From assembly GCA_963921795.1 (NCBI GenBank), contig OY997641.1, forward strand, positions 72,406,272 to 72,470,271: a DNA stretch of 64,000 nt, written 5' to 3'. Positions 40,192 to 62,877 of this stretch are shown one piece after another. Numbering within the stretch: position 1 is the stretch's first letter; each line of letters opens with the position of its first letter. The position numbers were made by a program, and so were the translations under genes. The notes under the pieces are model-generated. The model saw only the letters and a list, made by a program, of their open reading frames with translations. It ran no database searches and was not told the DNA's origin. The stretch comes from Nannobrachium achirus. Taxonomy: Eukaryota > Chordata > Actinopteri > Myctophiformes > Myctophidae.

Positions 40192-41639
40192 CATGTGCGT
40201 GTTTGCGTGTTACATGGTCCTTGTATGGTTACACACATAAATGATGGTGATGATCCATTTGTCTTTATCCACATGTGCGGTGTCCGTATTCCTACACAGC
40301 TGTATCAAAGGAAATGAAACAGTTAATATTTTAAACAGGATACTGTGTCATTAAACATGCAGTATAAAACATAGTATAATTCCTTGAGTGTTGACTGTGA
40401 ATAAATGTATTCACATGTAGCTCATTCAGTTTGTATATTCATTAAGTTCAGCTTTCATCTCAAAACATCCCAAGTATCTCTGGTCAGTTATAATTCTCTC
40501 AACAAACACTTGGGGCCCTATTTTTGACCATCCTAAACCCTAAATCCCTAAACTTCTTTACCATTTTGAAAAACATTTTTTAAATAGTTCAAATAGCTGA
40601 TCTACAACTTGCTGATCTACCGTATAAACAAACAATCAGGATTTGGCGGTGCCTGAGTAGCAAGCGGCATGCACAGGAGAAGCGGACCAGAGCATGATCT
40701 ACAAGCGCTCACAACATGTCGATGTAGATCGGCTATGTTGAGTATTCAAAACAATATAATCAAAATAGTAACAATGCAAAGAAGTTTAGGGGTTTAGGAT
40801 TTAGCATGGACAAAAATGGGGCCCTTAGTCTCAAAATATAATTGATTGTGGACTCCGATGCAACTAATCAGTGTTACGATGTTTTTCTCCAATTTTACAT
40901 TACATAATTTTGTTCATGTGAAGATTATAAAAAAATGACAAATCGTTTATATAGCTGTAGATCAGCTAGCTCAGCTTTTTGAACTATTTAAAAAATCTCA
41001 GGTGTAAACAGGATCATGTGGGGGTTTCAGGAGATAGCCATTGCCATTGCCATTCTCAGCTGGAAGGAATGAGTGAGTGAACGCAGTATGACGTCAGTCC
41101 CCGCCAGGCTGGGGGGGGGGGGGGGGGGGGGGGGGGGAATAGGGGATGTTTTTTTTGGGGGGGGGTTTTTTCACTCATAATAATGTACATTGTAATCTAC
41201 ATGTGAGCCTCTGGGCTACTTCTATTTGAAAATGTAATAAAAATATTTGAAAAGAAAGATTACCGGTATACTAAGATCCCAATGGCAGTTATTTTTGCCA
41301 CTTCTAGTTTTTCCCCCTGAAATGGCACCTCTCTCTGGTTCTGATCGAATTTGCTTCTCAAAATAAATGGCAATTTAAAACTTGACTGAATTAAATAATT
41401 CATTGTTTCCTTTAATCAATTCAAAATTAATGTAAAAATATCAACAAAACATGTTGATATATACATTTTGAATGGATGCATTATTTCTGTTGATCTGTTA
41501 CAGAGGATTACATTACTAAGCAGTTTTTTCTTTGAAATTATATTTTAAGTCTGTTTAAAAAGGATGTACTTTACCATTCACTTAGTCAGGGGACTTGATT
41601 ACTTCATAGACATCTGTGTTGCCTAAAGGTAAATAAGCA
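39830..41639. other. Non-coding spacer, paralogous to 11126-13030
   Basis: Contains (GT)n near 40157-40190 and a G-rich run at 41110-41166. Nothing coding is supported. Confidence 0.5.
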
Positions 41640-41643
41640 TTAA

Positions 41644-42256
41644 CCCTTAAGTTCTGTTCAGATTCACTACACCTTCGTTCTGTTCGGGTCATTTTGACCC
41701 GGTGGATATTTGGTTTAAAAAAAACAACACTAATATAAATTTTAACTTAACAAATCATCATGATACATTGACTTTGACTCAATACCAAACAATTCATATG
41801 ATATATTTGGTAAATGTTTGCATTTCTGCTTTGCTATATCACATTAAACACTGAAAGAGCTAGGCGTTTTTACTGATTTAGCTGAAATCCATGTAAAAAA
41901 ACTACTTCATTTAATACTGGGCAATATTGCTCAATGCTTATAGGAAGGGGGGGAGGGTTCGGAATGGGGCTTCGGAAGGGGGGTGTTAGAAGTGGGGGTG
42001 ACTGTGTGTCTGTGTTTTGGCATAATACTGTGTATTTCTGTGCTTCCGGGTCAAAATGACCCGAACAGCACTTAAGGTTCAAAAAATATGAGGGGGGTGT
42101 AGCATGGGTGTAGTGCAAAAATATATTTTTTACATGTTCATCTCAGAAGAATCTTTAAGGCCAGTGAGTTTCAGGTGGAAACATTTTTAACTTCTACCTT
42201 TTTTTTCCAAATGAAAATGTAAAACGGGTCAAAATGACCCGAACAGCACTTAAGGG
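41644..42256. mobile_element. Second piggyBac-like MITE with GGGTCAAAATGACCC motifs
   Basis: CCCTTAAGTTCTG … CACTTAAGGG flanked by TTAA (41640-41643 and 42257-42260). The sister spacer at about 13034 lacks it. Confidence 0.82.
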
Positions 42257-42319
42257 TTAATTAGGTGCTTATAAATGTTATTTCAATTTAATTAATTCCA
42301 TTAATTTATATTAAAAATA

Positions 42320-42487
42320 TAATATAACCAATAATAAGTCAGAAATGTTCTTGTCCGATGTGATTGGTTTAAAGACAGACCATGCTGTAGTGGGCAGTAC
42401 ACATGATCAGTAACTCCACTTTGATTGGTCCTCTGGTCTGCAGCTGAGCCCTGATTGGTGTCCTCATACTCAATGGGCCTGTTATTA
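42320..42487 (-). pseudogene. Paralogous immune-receptor-tail-like exon, mini-exon lost
   Basis: The minus strand encodes PIEYEDTNQGS … DHVYCPL as at 13091-13247. The upstream 16-nt mini-exon and its splice sites have been deleted (about 42575), so this copy could not be spliced the same way. Confidence 0.35.
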
Positions 42488-43367
42488 AAATGAAATAAAC
42501 ATTTATCAGAAATGGCGTAAACAAGATGTAATCTACTGCTGTCATGCATGTTGATGAATAGACAGAGTATTGTACAAAATTAAAAACAATACGTTATACA
42601 TATTATTTGATATCAAATAAAAACATTTAATATAAGTTATTTGTCAGTATGTTTTCTTCATGTTAAAGTAATCGGACACTTTGGCAGAGGAATGTTTTGG
42701 TTGTTTAACTACCTTGTCATGGAGAAACTAGTCCAATTAGGGAGATTGCTGCATCACACAGGTGATTAGAAATGAACTAGCCTGGGAACGATGCAAATTG
42801 GGAGCGATGCAAATAAGGAATGCATGTCCTGCTGTTATATGCAATACTCGTTATACCCATTGGGTGGTTCTGGGAAGTCTTTGTGCAATCACAAACATCT
42901 GGGGGGTAGCTAGTCTTCATACCCAATCCAATGACACCTAGTACTTTCAAAAACGAATAAGAAATACATTTGAGCTGATCAGATTATTTTTCATTGACAT
43001 CAGCAAAAATCTTGGGCTGCCAGCATTAACAGCCAATAGCCACTTTTCCTTGGTAAATTCTAGTCTGCAAGAGCTTATGATTTGTTGTCATATCTCGAGA
43101 ACTGTGTGACCATTGGTCTTATAACTTGGTGTTCTGTGTTCAGATAACCGAGGCTGTTCCAATGGCACCATGAACTGTACCATAACAAAAAATAAAAATA
43201 AAATAAATAAAATTGTAGATCTGCTGCTTTTGTGGAAAAACAACCGGCCATATCTCGAGTTGAGAACGTAACTGTGCCTTGTATCTTTCATTGCTGGATT
43301 CAGCATTCAAATTGCCTTTCCAATTTGTATTTTAGCCTTTCATAGGAACAGGGGGGTTTGTTTTTCA

Positions 43368-43558
<191 letters not shown>

Positions 43559-43565
43559 TCGAAAT

Positions 43566-44128
43566 CAGGGGCGGCCTTAAGAATTGGGAGGCCCGTTTCA
43601 AGATCTAATTTGGAGCAAGGCTCTGTGATGTATTCTAACTAATAACAACTTGTTTTGATAGTCCATCCAACAACTAAACCGCGCGCCTAGCTCGTATTAC
43701 AAAGTGAAGCCGATCGGTGTGCAGCGTCACAGGCACAGCGGGATAGAATTGCACTGGAAGCATTTCTCTGCAAACCCAGAGCTCATCATGAACGTTGTAG
43801 GAGATGAAGGCATCGTAGCGCTCAGGAGACCCCCTCTTTCTTTCCATCGGAAGCCCATTGAGGGGGGCTTCCGATGGAGGGTCATTCGCATTGAGCGTCA
43901 TTTATTTGGACTGAGATTTACCGGCAGTCGGAGTCCCGCCTGGCAACAGGACATAGGCAGAACTAGCACATTACAGAAAGGGGGCCCCAATGTGAGAGGG
44001 GGTTTCCGATGGACGATCATTCGCATTGACCGTCATTTGGACTTAGACTGACCGGCAGTCGGAGGCCCCCCTGACGGCCGAGGCCCGTTTCAATTGAAAC
44101 TATTGAAACATAGTTAAGGCCGCCAGTG
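43566..44128. mobile_element. hAT element, present only in unit 2
   Basis: Ends CAGGGGCGGCCTTAAG and TTAAGGCCGCCAGTG with TSD CTCGAAAT (43558-43565 and 44129-44136). Unit 1 at about 14270 has the single octamer. A ~70-bp block (CCGATGGA-GGTCATTCGCATTGA) is duplicated internally. Confidence 0.88.
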
Positions 44129-45191
44129 CTCGAAATACAAATATTAATATCAATAATTCAACGTTAAGACAAACCGGTTCGAGAGTGGTGTCTTCGGATC
44201 GGTCTCGGTGAGACGGACTACGTAGGACTAAGGGAACCAGAGAAAGGCAATGGGGAAGTTCTCAAAGAAATATACAGCAAATGTGCTGGGGAATTTGTTG
44301 GTTGAAAAACTGAAACTAAAATAATCATAAAAAAATCTAAATATGGGCCTAAAAATGAACTCACAGTTTCCTTGTACTCAGGGGAGTAAGGTGCACCCAG
44401 CTGTGCAGTGAATTTGAATGATAATATTGATGAATATTCAATATATTTATATATTAAAAATAAGATGTTTGTGAAAAAGTGAAACAATGTGAATAAGGGC
44501 GCTGCGACGTTGAGGAAGTGACGGCTAAGACGTCCTCGGAATTCCGAACGCAATGGTGCGCCATTCAAGGACGCCGGACGCACCATTCGGCCGGTATCGC
44601 ACATTCCCCACTGAAAAAAATGAAAGATTAGCATTTATGCTGAATTTTTAATAACTTCCCGGAAAAAATCTTCCATACAAAAATGTTATTTGCATTACGA
44701 TCGCGTTGTCGAAATACAACTCGTTTGATTCACTTCGGGAAGTTTGGGGCGTGATAACTGTTATGTTATGTTATGTTATTACTACTCATACATATGTTGT
44801 TTTGCATATTATTGTAAGCTATAGCCTATTGTCTTTTGTCATTGAAAGTCTCGATGAACTGAATACAAAGGAATGCAATGGAAATGAGCCCTGGCTTTTT
44901 AGTTTTTTCTTTTTTTTACAATGTCGTCAATTAAATGAAGTCCCCTCACATCTGTGGGCAAATTACATCCTGCACATAATTCCACATCAAACTCTGCTCT
45001 GAGTCTAATGATCATTACATCCTGATGTGAAAGAAAATGTGTCAAAAGAATAAAACATGACGGTTGTTATGCAGTTCTTTCTTTTTCTTTTTACCCCTTG
45101 TTCTCCACAATGTAGTAGTTATGCCAAATGATTCTTCCCCACACTCATTTCTGTCTTTTCACTGCTGTTGTATCCTACTGACTCACTAGTG

Positions 45192-45530
45192 CAGGGTTTT
45201 TCAAAGTGGGTGACGGGGCACCCTGGGGTGCCGCAACAGCAGTCCAGGGGTGCCGCGAGATCATTTACTGATATTTGGAATTTACTCCAATTATTACTTA
45301 ATTACAATATATATTTAGTGTAATTTTAAACTTGAAGTACAGAGCAATTTTCAGTCAGTTCTAAGTCTTAACCAAAATGGCTATTAGGCCTATCTCACAA
45401 CATAATCACTAAAATATGCTATAAACATAAGGTGCTGGGAGTGAAAATTATGAATATAATGTAGGGGTGCCTCGGATGAAAAGAATATTTATAGGGGTGC
45501 CCTGAGCCAAAAAAAGTTTGGGAATCCCTG
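45192..45530. mobile_element. hAT MITE complete in unit 2, eroded in unit 1
   Basis: Ends CAGGGTTTTTCAAAGTGG and GTTTGGGAATCCCTG with TSD CACTAGTG (45184-45191 and 45531-45538). Unit 1 keeps only the interior (about 15220-15460), so insertion preceded the duplication. Confidence 0.82.
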
Positions 45531-45628
45531 CACTAGTGAATCAGTCTGTCAGTCATTCAGTGACAGTTACACATCTCCTCCACCAGGGGGCGAAAGGCAT
45601 TAAAGCAACAGTGTCTGGATACATTATT

Positions 45629-45676
45629 GCGCATGCGCTAAACACGTTGATCCGGAAGCCGGATCTTCCGGAAGTA
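45629..45676 (+). promoter_or_regulatory. Candidate ZNF3 promoter with NRF1-like and ETS-like sites
   Basis: GCGCATGCGC at 45629-45638, then paired CCGGAAG cores to about 45676. Same order and spacing as at ZNF2. Confidence 0.55.
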
Positions 45677-46039
45677 GAATGTTTCTGGCGTGGCGTTTCC
45701 ACAACAAAGGAACCGTTGGTGTTTCATGGTGGTTTTGGGACGCGACCAACAAACCTAAGCATAAAGGTGGTTGCCGGGGGGCGAGGAGCTCCGCTGTGTT
45801 CACTTGGACCGCGCGGAGGTGCCGAAAGTCGGGGGTCGAAGATGTACTATTCTGTCCCTATCAGGACATAACTCGGACGGACTTTGCAACGCTCCACACG
45901 GAGACTCGCAAGCTTTAGCTCGGCGGCGGTGTCTCACGTGGATCAAGTCCGCTTGAGTGTTGGTGTTTAGTTTCATGGTGGTTGGGACACAGCGCGTGGT
46001 GAAAAGCTTCTCATATTAAAAGGAGTTAAAACGCTTCAA

Positions 46040-56527
<10,488 letters not shown>

Positions 56528-56614
56528 AACTCCTTTACTTGTGCAGTTTGTGGTAAAGCTTTTAGTCTAAATAATAATCTAAAAGTACACTTGAGGACTC
56601 ATACAGGTTAAAAC
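56528..56614 (+). pseudogene. Orphan eleventh finger in frame after the ZNF3 stop
   Basis: Directly after TAA the same frame encodes NSFTCAVCGKAFSLNNNLKV and continues to HTG and a second TAA (56609-56611). Its helix word matches the last finger of ZNF1 (LNNNLKV), not the last ZNF3 finger (QYNNLKV). Confidence 0.8.
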
Positions 56615-57435
56615 ACCTTTACTTGTGCAGTTTGTGGTACGCTCCATGGATTTATTTTGTCACTTGGCTTCTCAGTCTGGACAGTTTCCTTTCTCCAAGG
56701 GGAGGTGAGACATAGAATGCGAGTGGAATCCAAACGTGGCTTCTTATTGGTCTGTGGTGGGGGTGGGACAAATACACCAGTGTGTATTGGCTGGCTGATA
56801 ACGTAGCTACCCTAATCTACTCTGATTTGTTGGAACAACATCCAATCAGCAACAACGTCGCCTCCGTCAAAACTGATATACGAGTCAACTGAATCATGGC
56901 CAGACTGAGAAGCGAAATGATAAAACTGATCCACGAAACGTAGTGTAGCACGTAGCAGGCTGGCACCCTGGCTTCATACAGGCAGGAAAACCCTTTAGCT
57001 GCGGTTTGTGGCAAATGCTTGGTCAAGATAAGGAGGATTCAAATAACTGTATTATGGATGTCTTAATTAACGCCAGGTCTTGTGGAGGTGTGACCAATGC
57101 CATTTTGCTATTGTGGGTGCGGAATTCTGCACACTGCATCAAAGCAGTTCACGGTAAAACGGCCCTGAATTAGTCATGGGTGTTGGGTGTTACTTTAATC
57201 AAACCAATCGGAGAGAGTATCAGCTGCCATTCCCTTTATGATCAGTGCAAGACATGCGTTAAGCGGCGAGACCAAAAGAGTATAGTTTATATTTTATATT
57301 TATATATTTCCAAATAGCTTACCCATCACGGTTGGGAAAAATGAATAAATAAATAAACCAGTCAATTGCAATAGTGAGGGGACATTCAAGACCCCCCTCC
57401 TCAGATGACAGCGAAGTGACAATTTAAGGACTTAA
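56615..57435. other. ZNF3 3' flank
   Basis: Conserved with units 1 and 2, and with no hAT at the 3598 or 34215 equivalents, so it serves as empty-site reference for both. Confidence 0.55.
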
Positions 57436-57965
57436 AGGGGTATTTCACTTTCAAAAAAACTTTTGGTAATTTTATCATCTAATCAGGCTTTTATGAACAC
57501 CCTGAACAGTTTTTAATTAGCTTGATTGAATATTTAGATATTTGATGTAAATGTTACCAGGCCCTCCAGGCCCAGGGCCTCTCCCCACACACACCCATTG
57601 TAACTTCAAACTCCATTTTAACCATGATAGATTCATTAAAAACACACATTATTTTTTCTGGTGACTCATACTACCCTCCTAATATGTGAGCAGGCCGTGT
57701 TTTTCGATAACATTTTTCATTTATTTTTAATAATTATTTCTTTGTATTTCATTTTTTCCATTTTTCCAAATAATTATTAAAAATAAATGAAAAGAGTTAT
57801 CGAAAGAACACGGCCTGCTCACATATTAGGAAGGTAAAATGAGTCTCCAGAAAAAATAATGGGTGTTTTCTATCTATCATGGTTAAAATGGAGTTTGAAG
57901 TTACAATGGGTGTGTATGTGGAGAGAAGCCCTACCACTGTTCCCTGTTGAAAGTGGAATATCCCT
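57436..57965. mobile_element. Long-palindrome TTAA MITE with empty site in unit 1
   Basis: AGGGGTATTTCACTTTC … GTGGAATATCCCT between TTAA (57432-57435 and 57966-57969). Unit 1 near 5200 reads GGACTTAAGACATTTT with one TTAA. Related to 24679-25253. Confidence 0.9.
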
Positions 57966-59120
57966 TTAAGACATTTTCATACAGAAAATAATTAAAAAAG
58001 TAGTGTCGATTTGGCTGGCTACTTTAGCCATGTAGCTTGTAGCTTAGGTAACTACATTTCTTTGGGGATAACTTTGCTGTAGCTTTAGCTATGTTTAATC
58101 GAGTGTAAATTGTAGCTTAGGTAACTACATTTTCCAAGTAGCTTGCCCATCACTGATCATTTCAGCTGAAAAGGCCTTAGGACACAAACAGAAAAAAACC
58201 TGCCATGACTCAATGGAGAGAATTTTTCAGTTAAAGCCTTTTTAATACACGTTTGAAGGACCTCGATAAAGACTTTTATGTTTGTAAGACCAGCATTTCA
58301 TGAGACCTTTAAACACAAAAGCAATCAGCAGGAGTACAGTCATACACTTAGTCTCAAAGGATCACATAAAAAAGCCCAGTGAACTTGAGGGGGGGGGGGG
58401 GGGGGGGGATGATTAACTTAATGTGCAACATTGTTTTCTCACTCAAAAGTAAACAAACCAACATAAAGTTTAAAGGTATATGCAAATGATAAACATCGGT
58501 CAAATTGTCAAACATTAAAGGCAGAAATTGTGAACATAGCCGATTTACATGCTCACAACGCCTCATGTTGCGAGGCGTTGTGAGCATGTAGATCTGCTAT
58601 TTTCACAATAGAACCTTATTATATAAAATGTAATGCCTCATCTATTAGTGCTCGTCAGGGTGGGGGGTCCCCAGTTAAAATATGATTATTTTGGGGTCGC
58701 GGCCTGAAAAGGTTGAGAACCACTGATATAGGCCGCTGTTTCCCAAACAGTGGGTCTGGACCCATTTGTGGGTCATGGACCAATTTATACGGGTCACGAC
58801 TTCACGACGTAAAAATCCCATTTTATTTTCCCTACATAAAAAATTAATAAAAGAATTGCCGATTTAAGGGGCAAACGTCTACTTTGTCTTTTGGGTCTTG
58901 AGCTACAAAGTTTGGAACAGCTGTTATAGGCGATTATATTTATCAAAATAGCATAAAAATTACACCAAAATTGTCATGAAGATTCATTTCATATTATGCA
59001 CAGCAGTATAGTCTCACCAGATAAACGGATGCGTTTCGGCCCGGCGGCCTTCGAGTTTTGAAACGCTGAGGAAGGCGTTTGGCCTACACATTAATTTGGG
59101 GGTCCTTGACGTTAATTATG
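57966..59120. other. Last stretch of unit homology with hAT relic
   Basis: Includes the hairpin at 58546-58594 and the uninterrupted GCTTAGGT and TTAA targets used as empty sites. Homology to 11415 and 40050 stops near 59125. Confidence 0.6.
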
Positions 59121-59123
59121 TTT

Positions 59124-59396
59124 GAGAACATTATGTTTGCATACAAGGCACAAAATGGTCAACTCCCACCCTGCATTCAGCGGCTGTTTGAAGCCAAGGA
59201 GAGCCAGTATTGGTTGAGGGGAAAGAATATGCTAAAGGTAACAAAGTCCAGAACAAATATCAAAAAGCATTGTGTATCCGCTAAAGCAATCCATGAATGG
59301 AATAGCTGTGAAAATGAATTAAAAACATGTAGCTCCATATATAAATTCAAGAGAATCTACAAAAGTAATATGATACAAAAATACAGTAATATATAG
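59124..59396 (+). pseudogene. LINE ORF2 C-terminal fragment
   Basis: About 90 codons: FAYKAQNGQLPPCIQRLF … YWLRGKNMLKV … RTNIKKHCVSAKAIHEWN. This is the pattern at the C-terminus of jockey/Rex-like non-LTR retrotransposon polymerases in fish. It is 5'-truncated, as is usual for LINEs, and followed by an A-rich tail (about 59415-59450). Confidence 0.65.
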
Positions 59397-59469
59397 AATA
59401 ATAAACTGCACAAATGAATAATAAAATAAAAAAACAAAAAAGAATAAAATTTGATAATAGGGAGGAATC

Positions 59470-59530
59470 TCAGCGCCGCCCATTTTTCCTTAGCGCCGCC
59501 CCGCCGCCATCTTGTTGTTGGCAACCAGAT
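59470..59530 (+). promoter_or_regulatory. GC-rich patch with YY1-like site
   Basis: CGCCGCC words occur three times and GCCGCCATCTTGTTG fits a YY1 site. This contrasts with the AT-rich surroundings and could be the core promoter for the ORF at 59600. Confidence 0.4.
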
Positions 59531-59599
59531 GTTTACATTCCAAGCCTTCCATAGCAACGCAGTGTATTGAACGCGCCTGTTTTGGCTGCAGCTTAATCA

Positions 59600-59698
59600 A
59601 TGGACCCGACAGGACATTTATCAACTGTAGAGAGAAAACGATACAAAGAAAATATCAGGGTCATTGGTGTTGATCCTTACAAGTTAAAAAACGAGTGA
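59600..59698 (+). CDS. Short ORF, possible first exon of an unidentified gene
   Basis: ATG 59600 opens a 32-codon frame (MDPTGHLSTVERKRYKENIR, then VIGVDPYKL). A donor-like GA/GTGAAT lies at its end. The pattern ERKRY … I.GVDPY resembles the start of fish YqaJ/SWIM-domain proteins as I remember them, but no downstream exon was found. Could be a stranded exon or chance. Confidence 0.25.
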   Translation: MDPTGHLSTVERKRYKENIRVIGVDPYKLKNE

Positions 59699-59699
59699 A

Positions 59700-62225
59700 T
59701 TTAGAGGACTTTTATCTGTTGGTGTATCCTAAAGCAGGACTTAAGGACCTGCAAAAAACACTCTCCCGTTTTTCTCTATGGATGTTTTTTCTTCAGATGA
59801 AAGGCAACAGCAACAACGTTTAATTTAGAAAGGTACAGTAGACTAATAATGGCTTTGCAATCTTGGTTCTCTTGCTACTGTTTTCGGAAATGATTTAGTG
59901 GGACCATAGAGGAGCTAGCTGTGCTAACATTAGCTATTTTCCTGTGTAGGGATCAGTAGGCTACTCGTTTTATTTTGGTGGTAGTCAACAGACAGCAACT
60001 TTGCAATCTTTTACCTTGCTGGTGCTATCTGTCTTTTGCATTTTACAATAACAAGAACAATAACTAGATGTGGATAATGGAATCTAGCAATGCTAATATT
60101 GCTAACTTCTCTGTGTAGACTCCGTTTTAACCATGTAATTTTATCAATCTGTAAAATAACTAACTAGTCATTATATCAACCACTGTGTTTTATGCAACTC
60201 CTTTACTGCCTAATTAAGGATGTTATAGTCTGTTCCCTGCCATAAAGGTAGCTTAGCTTACCTTAGAAAATAGCCAGCCATTGTTTCTTGGGGCAAACAA
60301 GACAATGGTTGTTGAATGTTCATTTACATTTTTACTTGTGAACGATCCTAATGAAGCTTTGGATATGTGCCTAGATCACAGATGTGTCAGGTCTGGACCT
60401 TTCCCCACGTAATTAGTATTCAACAGAAACTGTATGTCCACCATTATGGAACATGCATTATAAACACAGCAGTGGTTTAAAATCTAGGTTTGATATAAAT
60501 GGTTTGTTATAGATTGATATAAAGGACACATTTATGGGGACCAATCTAAGGAAATGGTTTAGGCTATATTAAGAGCAACAACACCCATTGTTATTTATTT
60601 TCTAACAGGTCACAACCGCTACATGGAACTGGAGCGGGCACACATCTCCTTGCTGTCTGTCTTCCATCATCTTGGCTCCTCTTGATGTAGGCTACTTGAA
60701 GAGTCCAGACCTCCATGCAACATCTCCCTTTGCATTTTTTTAAATGGTTATGGTTCCTCTAATGTAAATGTTTCACACGACAGGACAAAGTAATTGTGTA
60801 GTAAACACAACAGGATCATTACATATATACATATAGCCTACATTTAATTTTCAGCTGATCAAAATAAACATTAAGAGAAAATAAACATTTAAACCTTGTC
60901 AACCAATATATAAGGCTAGCATATTTACATATGTTTACAGTCCATCAGCAGGTATTCAAATAATCATTGTAAACAATGTATACAGGTTTGTAGGCCTACA
61001 TCTACATGCTGAAGAGGAGTAGTGGAAAAGTGATGACTACTTTAGATATAACTGAGAAGATTAGCTTAAAACAAAACAGAATTATGTTTTGTAACTGACC
61101 CAACAGTTTTTATCTTTAGAAGACTGACTACTGTGTTGATGTTCTTTTCCTCTAATACTATGTGATATCACTGATATTATAAAAAATGTGTTCAATTATA
61201 TATAAAAAAAAAACAATAAATGACACTAAAGCAAAGGGTTACGTGTCTCCATTCAGACATGTCTCCTTTCCGACATGTCTCCATTCAGACACTAACCCTA
61301 TCTCTAACCCTAACCCTAAACCTTAGGCCCATGGGAGTGTCGCCACTCCGACAATAAGAAGTCACTGTCGGAGTGGAGATATGTCTGAATGGAGACACTT
61401 TAGAAAGTGGACATCATCTCTCTGTATTCCTATGAGAGGGACGAATGATTCCTATAATTGTTATTGTATTTATTTTATTGAGACCATACAAATATTGTCA
61501 ATAAAGTTGTTGATGACAGCCAATGCATGTGGAACACCCTCTGTCAAACTGTCTATGATGCAGTCATCCGCCAGCTTCCATTTCCTAGAGGAGAAAGACA
61601 AGATATGCACTTGATTGTCATACGTTTTTGGTATGTTTGGTATGTTTTAAATATGTTTTAAATTGCTAAATAATTACATTTCATTAGTTGTATGGGTTAA
61701 TTCATTTATTTCCATCTACAAAGAACGGCCCAATCACACCAAAAATAACAGACAATGGTCATTTAAATTGTAGTTGTAGCCTAGTTCTTGGTGTGAACGA
61801 AGCTGTGAATACATGCATTTAGATCACAGATGTGTCAGGACCTATTGCCCAATAAATTAGTATTCAACAGAAACTGAACGTCCACCATTATGCAAACAGT
61901 ATAGTGGTTTAAAATTTAGGTTTGATATAAAGTAGCCCTGAAACATGACGGTCGTGAGTGACCATGTGTCAGGGCTAGATATAATGATATGTTACAGATA
62001 TATTTAAGGACAAAAAGCATAAGTCACAGGCGATATTCCTGCCAGAATGACTATATGGAAATGGTTTAGATTAAGCCAAAGCTATGGTGAGTGTGCATTG
62101 ACATAAACATGATATGATTATAGTTCCTTCCACAAAAATAAAACGTAGCCTACACAGGAAAATAGCTACCATGTTAGCACAGCTAGCTCAATTCCTACAG
62201 TCTGTCCCACTCTTCTTATAACTAT
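59700..62225. repeat. Region with long-range inverted and direct repeats
   Basis: An inverted pair lies at about 59904-59985 and 62108-62200 (GCTAGCTGTGCTAACAT, CTATTTTCCTGTGTAGG). A direct pair lies at about 60374-60505 and 61818-61925 (GATCACAGATGTGTCAGG, AGTATTCAACAGAAACTG). A fold-back lies at 61243-61405 (GTGTCTCCATTCAGACATGT). This looks like a decayed DNA transposon. No convincing gene. Confidence 0.5.
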
Positions 62226-62840
62226 TGAATAAAAGGTTTAGTTCTAGCTGGTTTAAAGGTGTTGCACTGCCATGGTTCACCGGTTAGAGTGATGAGAGGT
62301 GGAATCCCATTGTTATGGTTTTTATTTCTATATAACGACAAGAAAATACAATACATCATTATACAGTTAAATACAGACATTTCAGCAATACATACAAAGT
62401 TACACCACTCCAAGGACACCAATAGTCTCTAGGTTAACTCCAAGGACACCAAGTGCATTTGCATTACTATTTAGTTTCAGGCATACAGGATTACACATTT
62501 CACAACCACCAATAAAAAGGCAATATGCATCCAGGTACAAACCACTCAACATTATATTTAAACAGACACTAGGCATAGGGCCATCAAGACAAACAATAAC
62601 CAATAAAACATACAAGGCACAAACTTACTCAAGTGACGCATAACTTCTATATGGGACTCAAGGCCAGGGCTCTGGTACTACCTGTCTCCATCTCTGCCAA
62701 ACTACAACTGAGCAGAGCACAGACTCAGAGGCAGTATATATACCCGGTAACCAATTATCAGTGAGTGAGTTCAGGTGTGGGGATTGAAGCAGGTGAAGTG
62801 GGTGGAGCCAATCAGGGGGAAGGTTGGTGACTTTTATACA
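62226..62840 (-). repeat. 3' LTR (615 bp)
   Basis: On the minus strand it runs TGTATAAAAGTC … CCTTTTATTCA; the ends form a 10-bp inverted repeat TGWATAAAAG. Contains a TATATATA box near 62740 and AATAAA near 62325. Confidence 0.7.
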
Positions 62841-62877
62841 GCCGCCCCAAATACGGAGTATTTCAAACACTGAAAAG

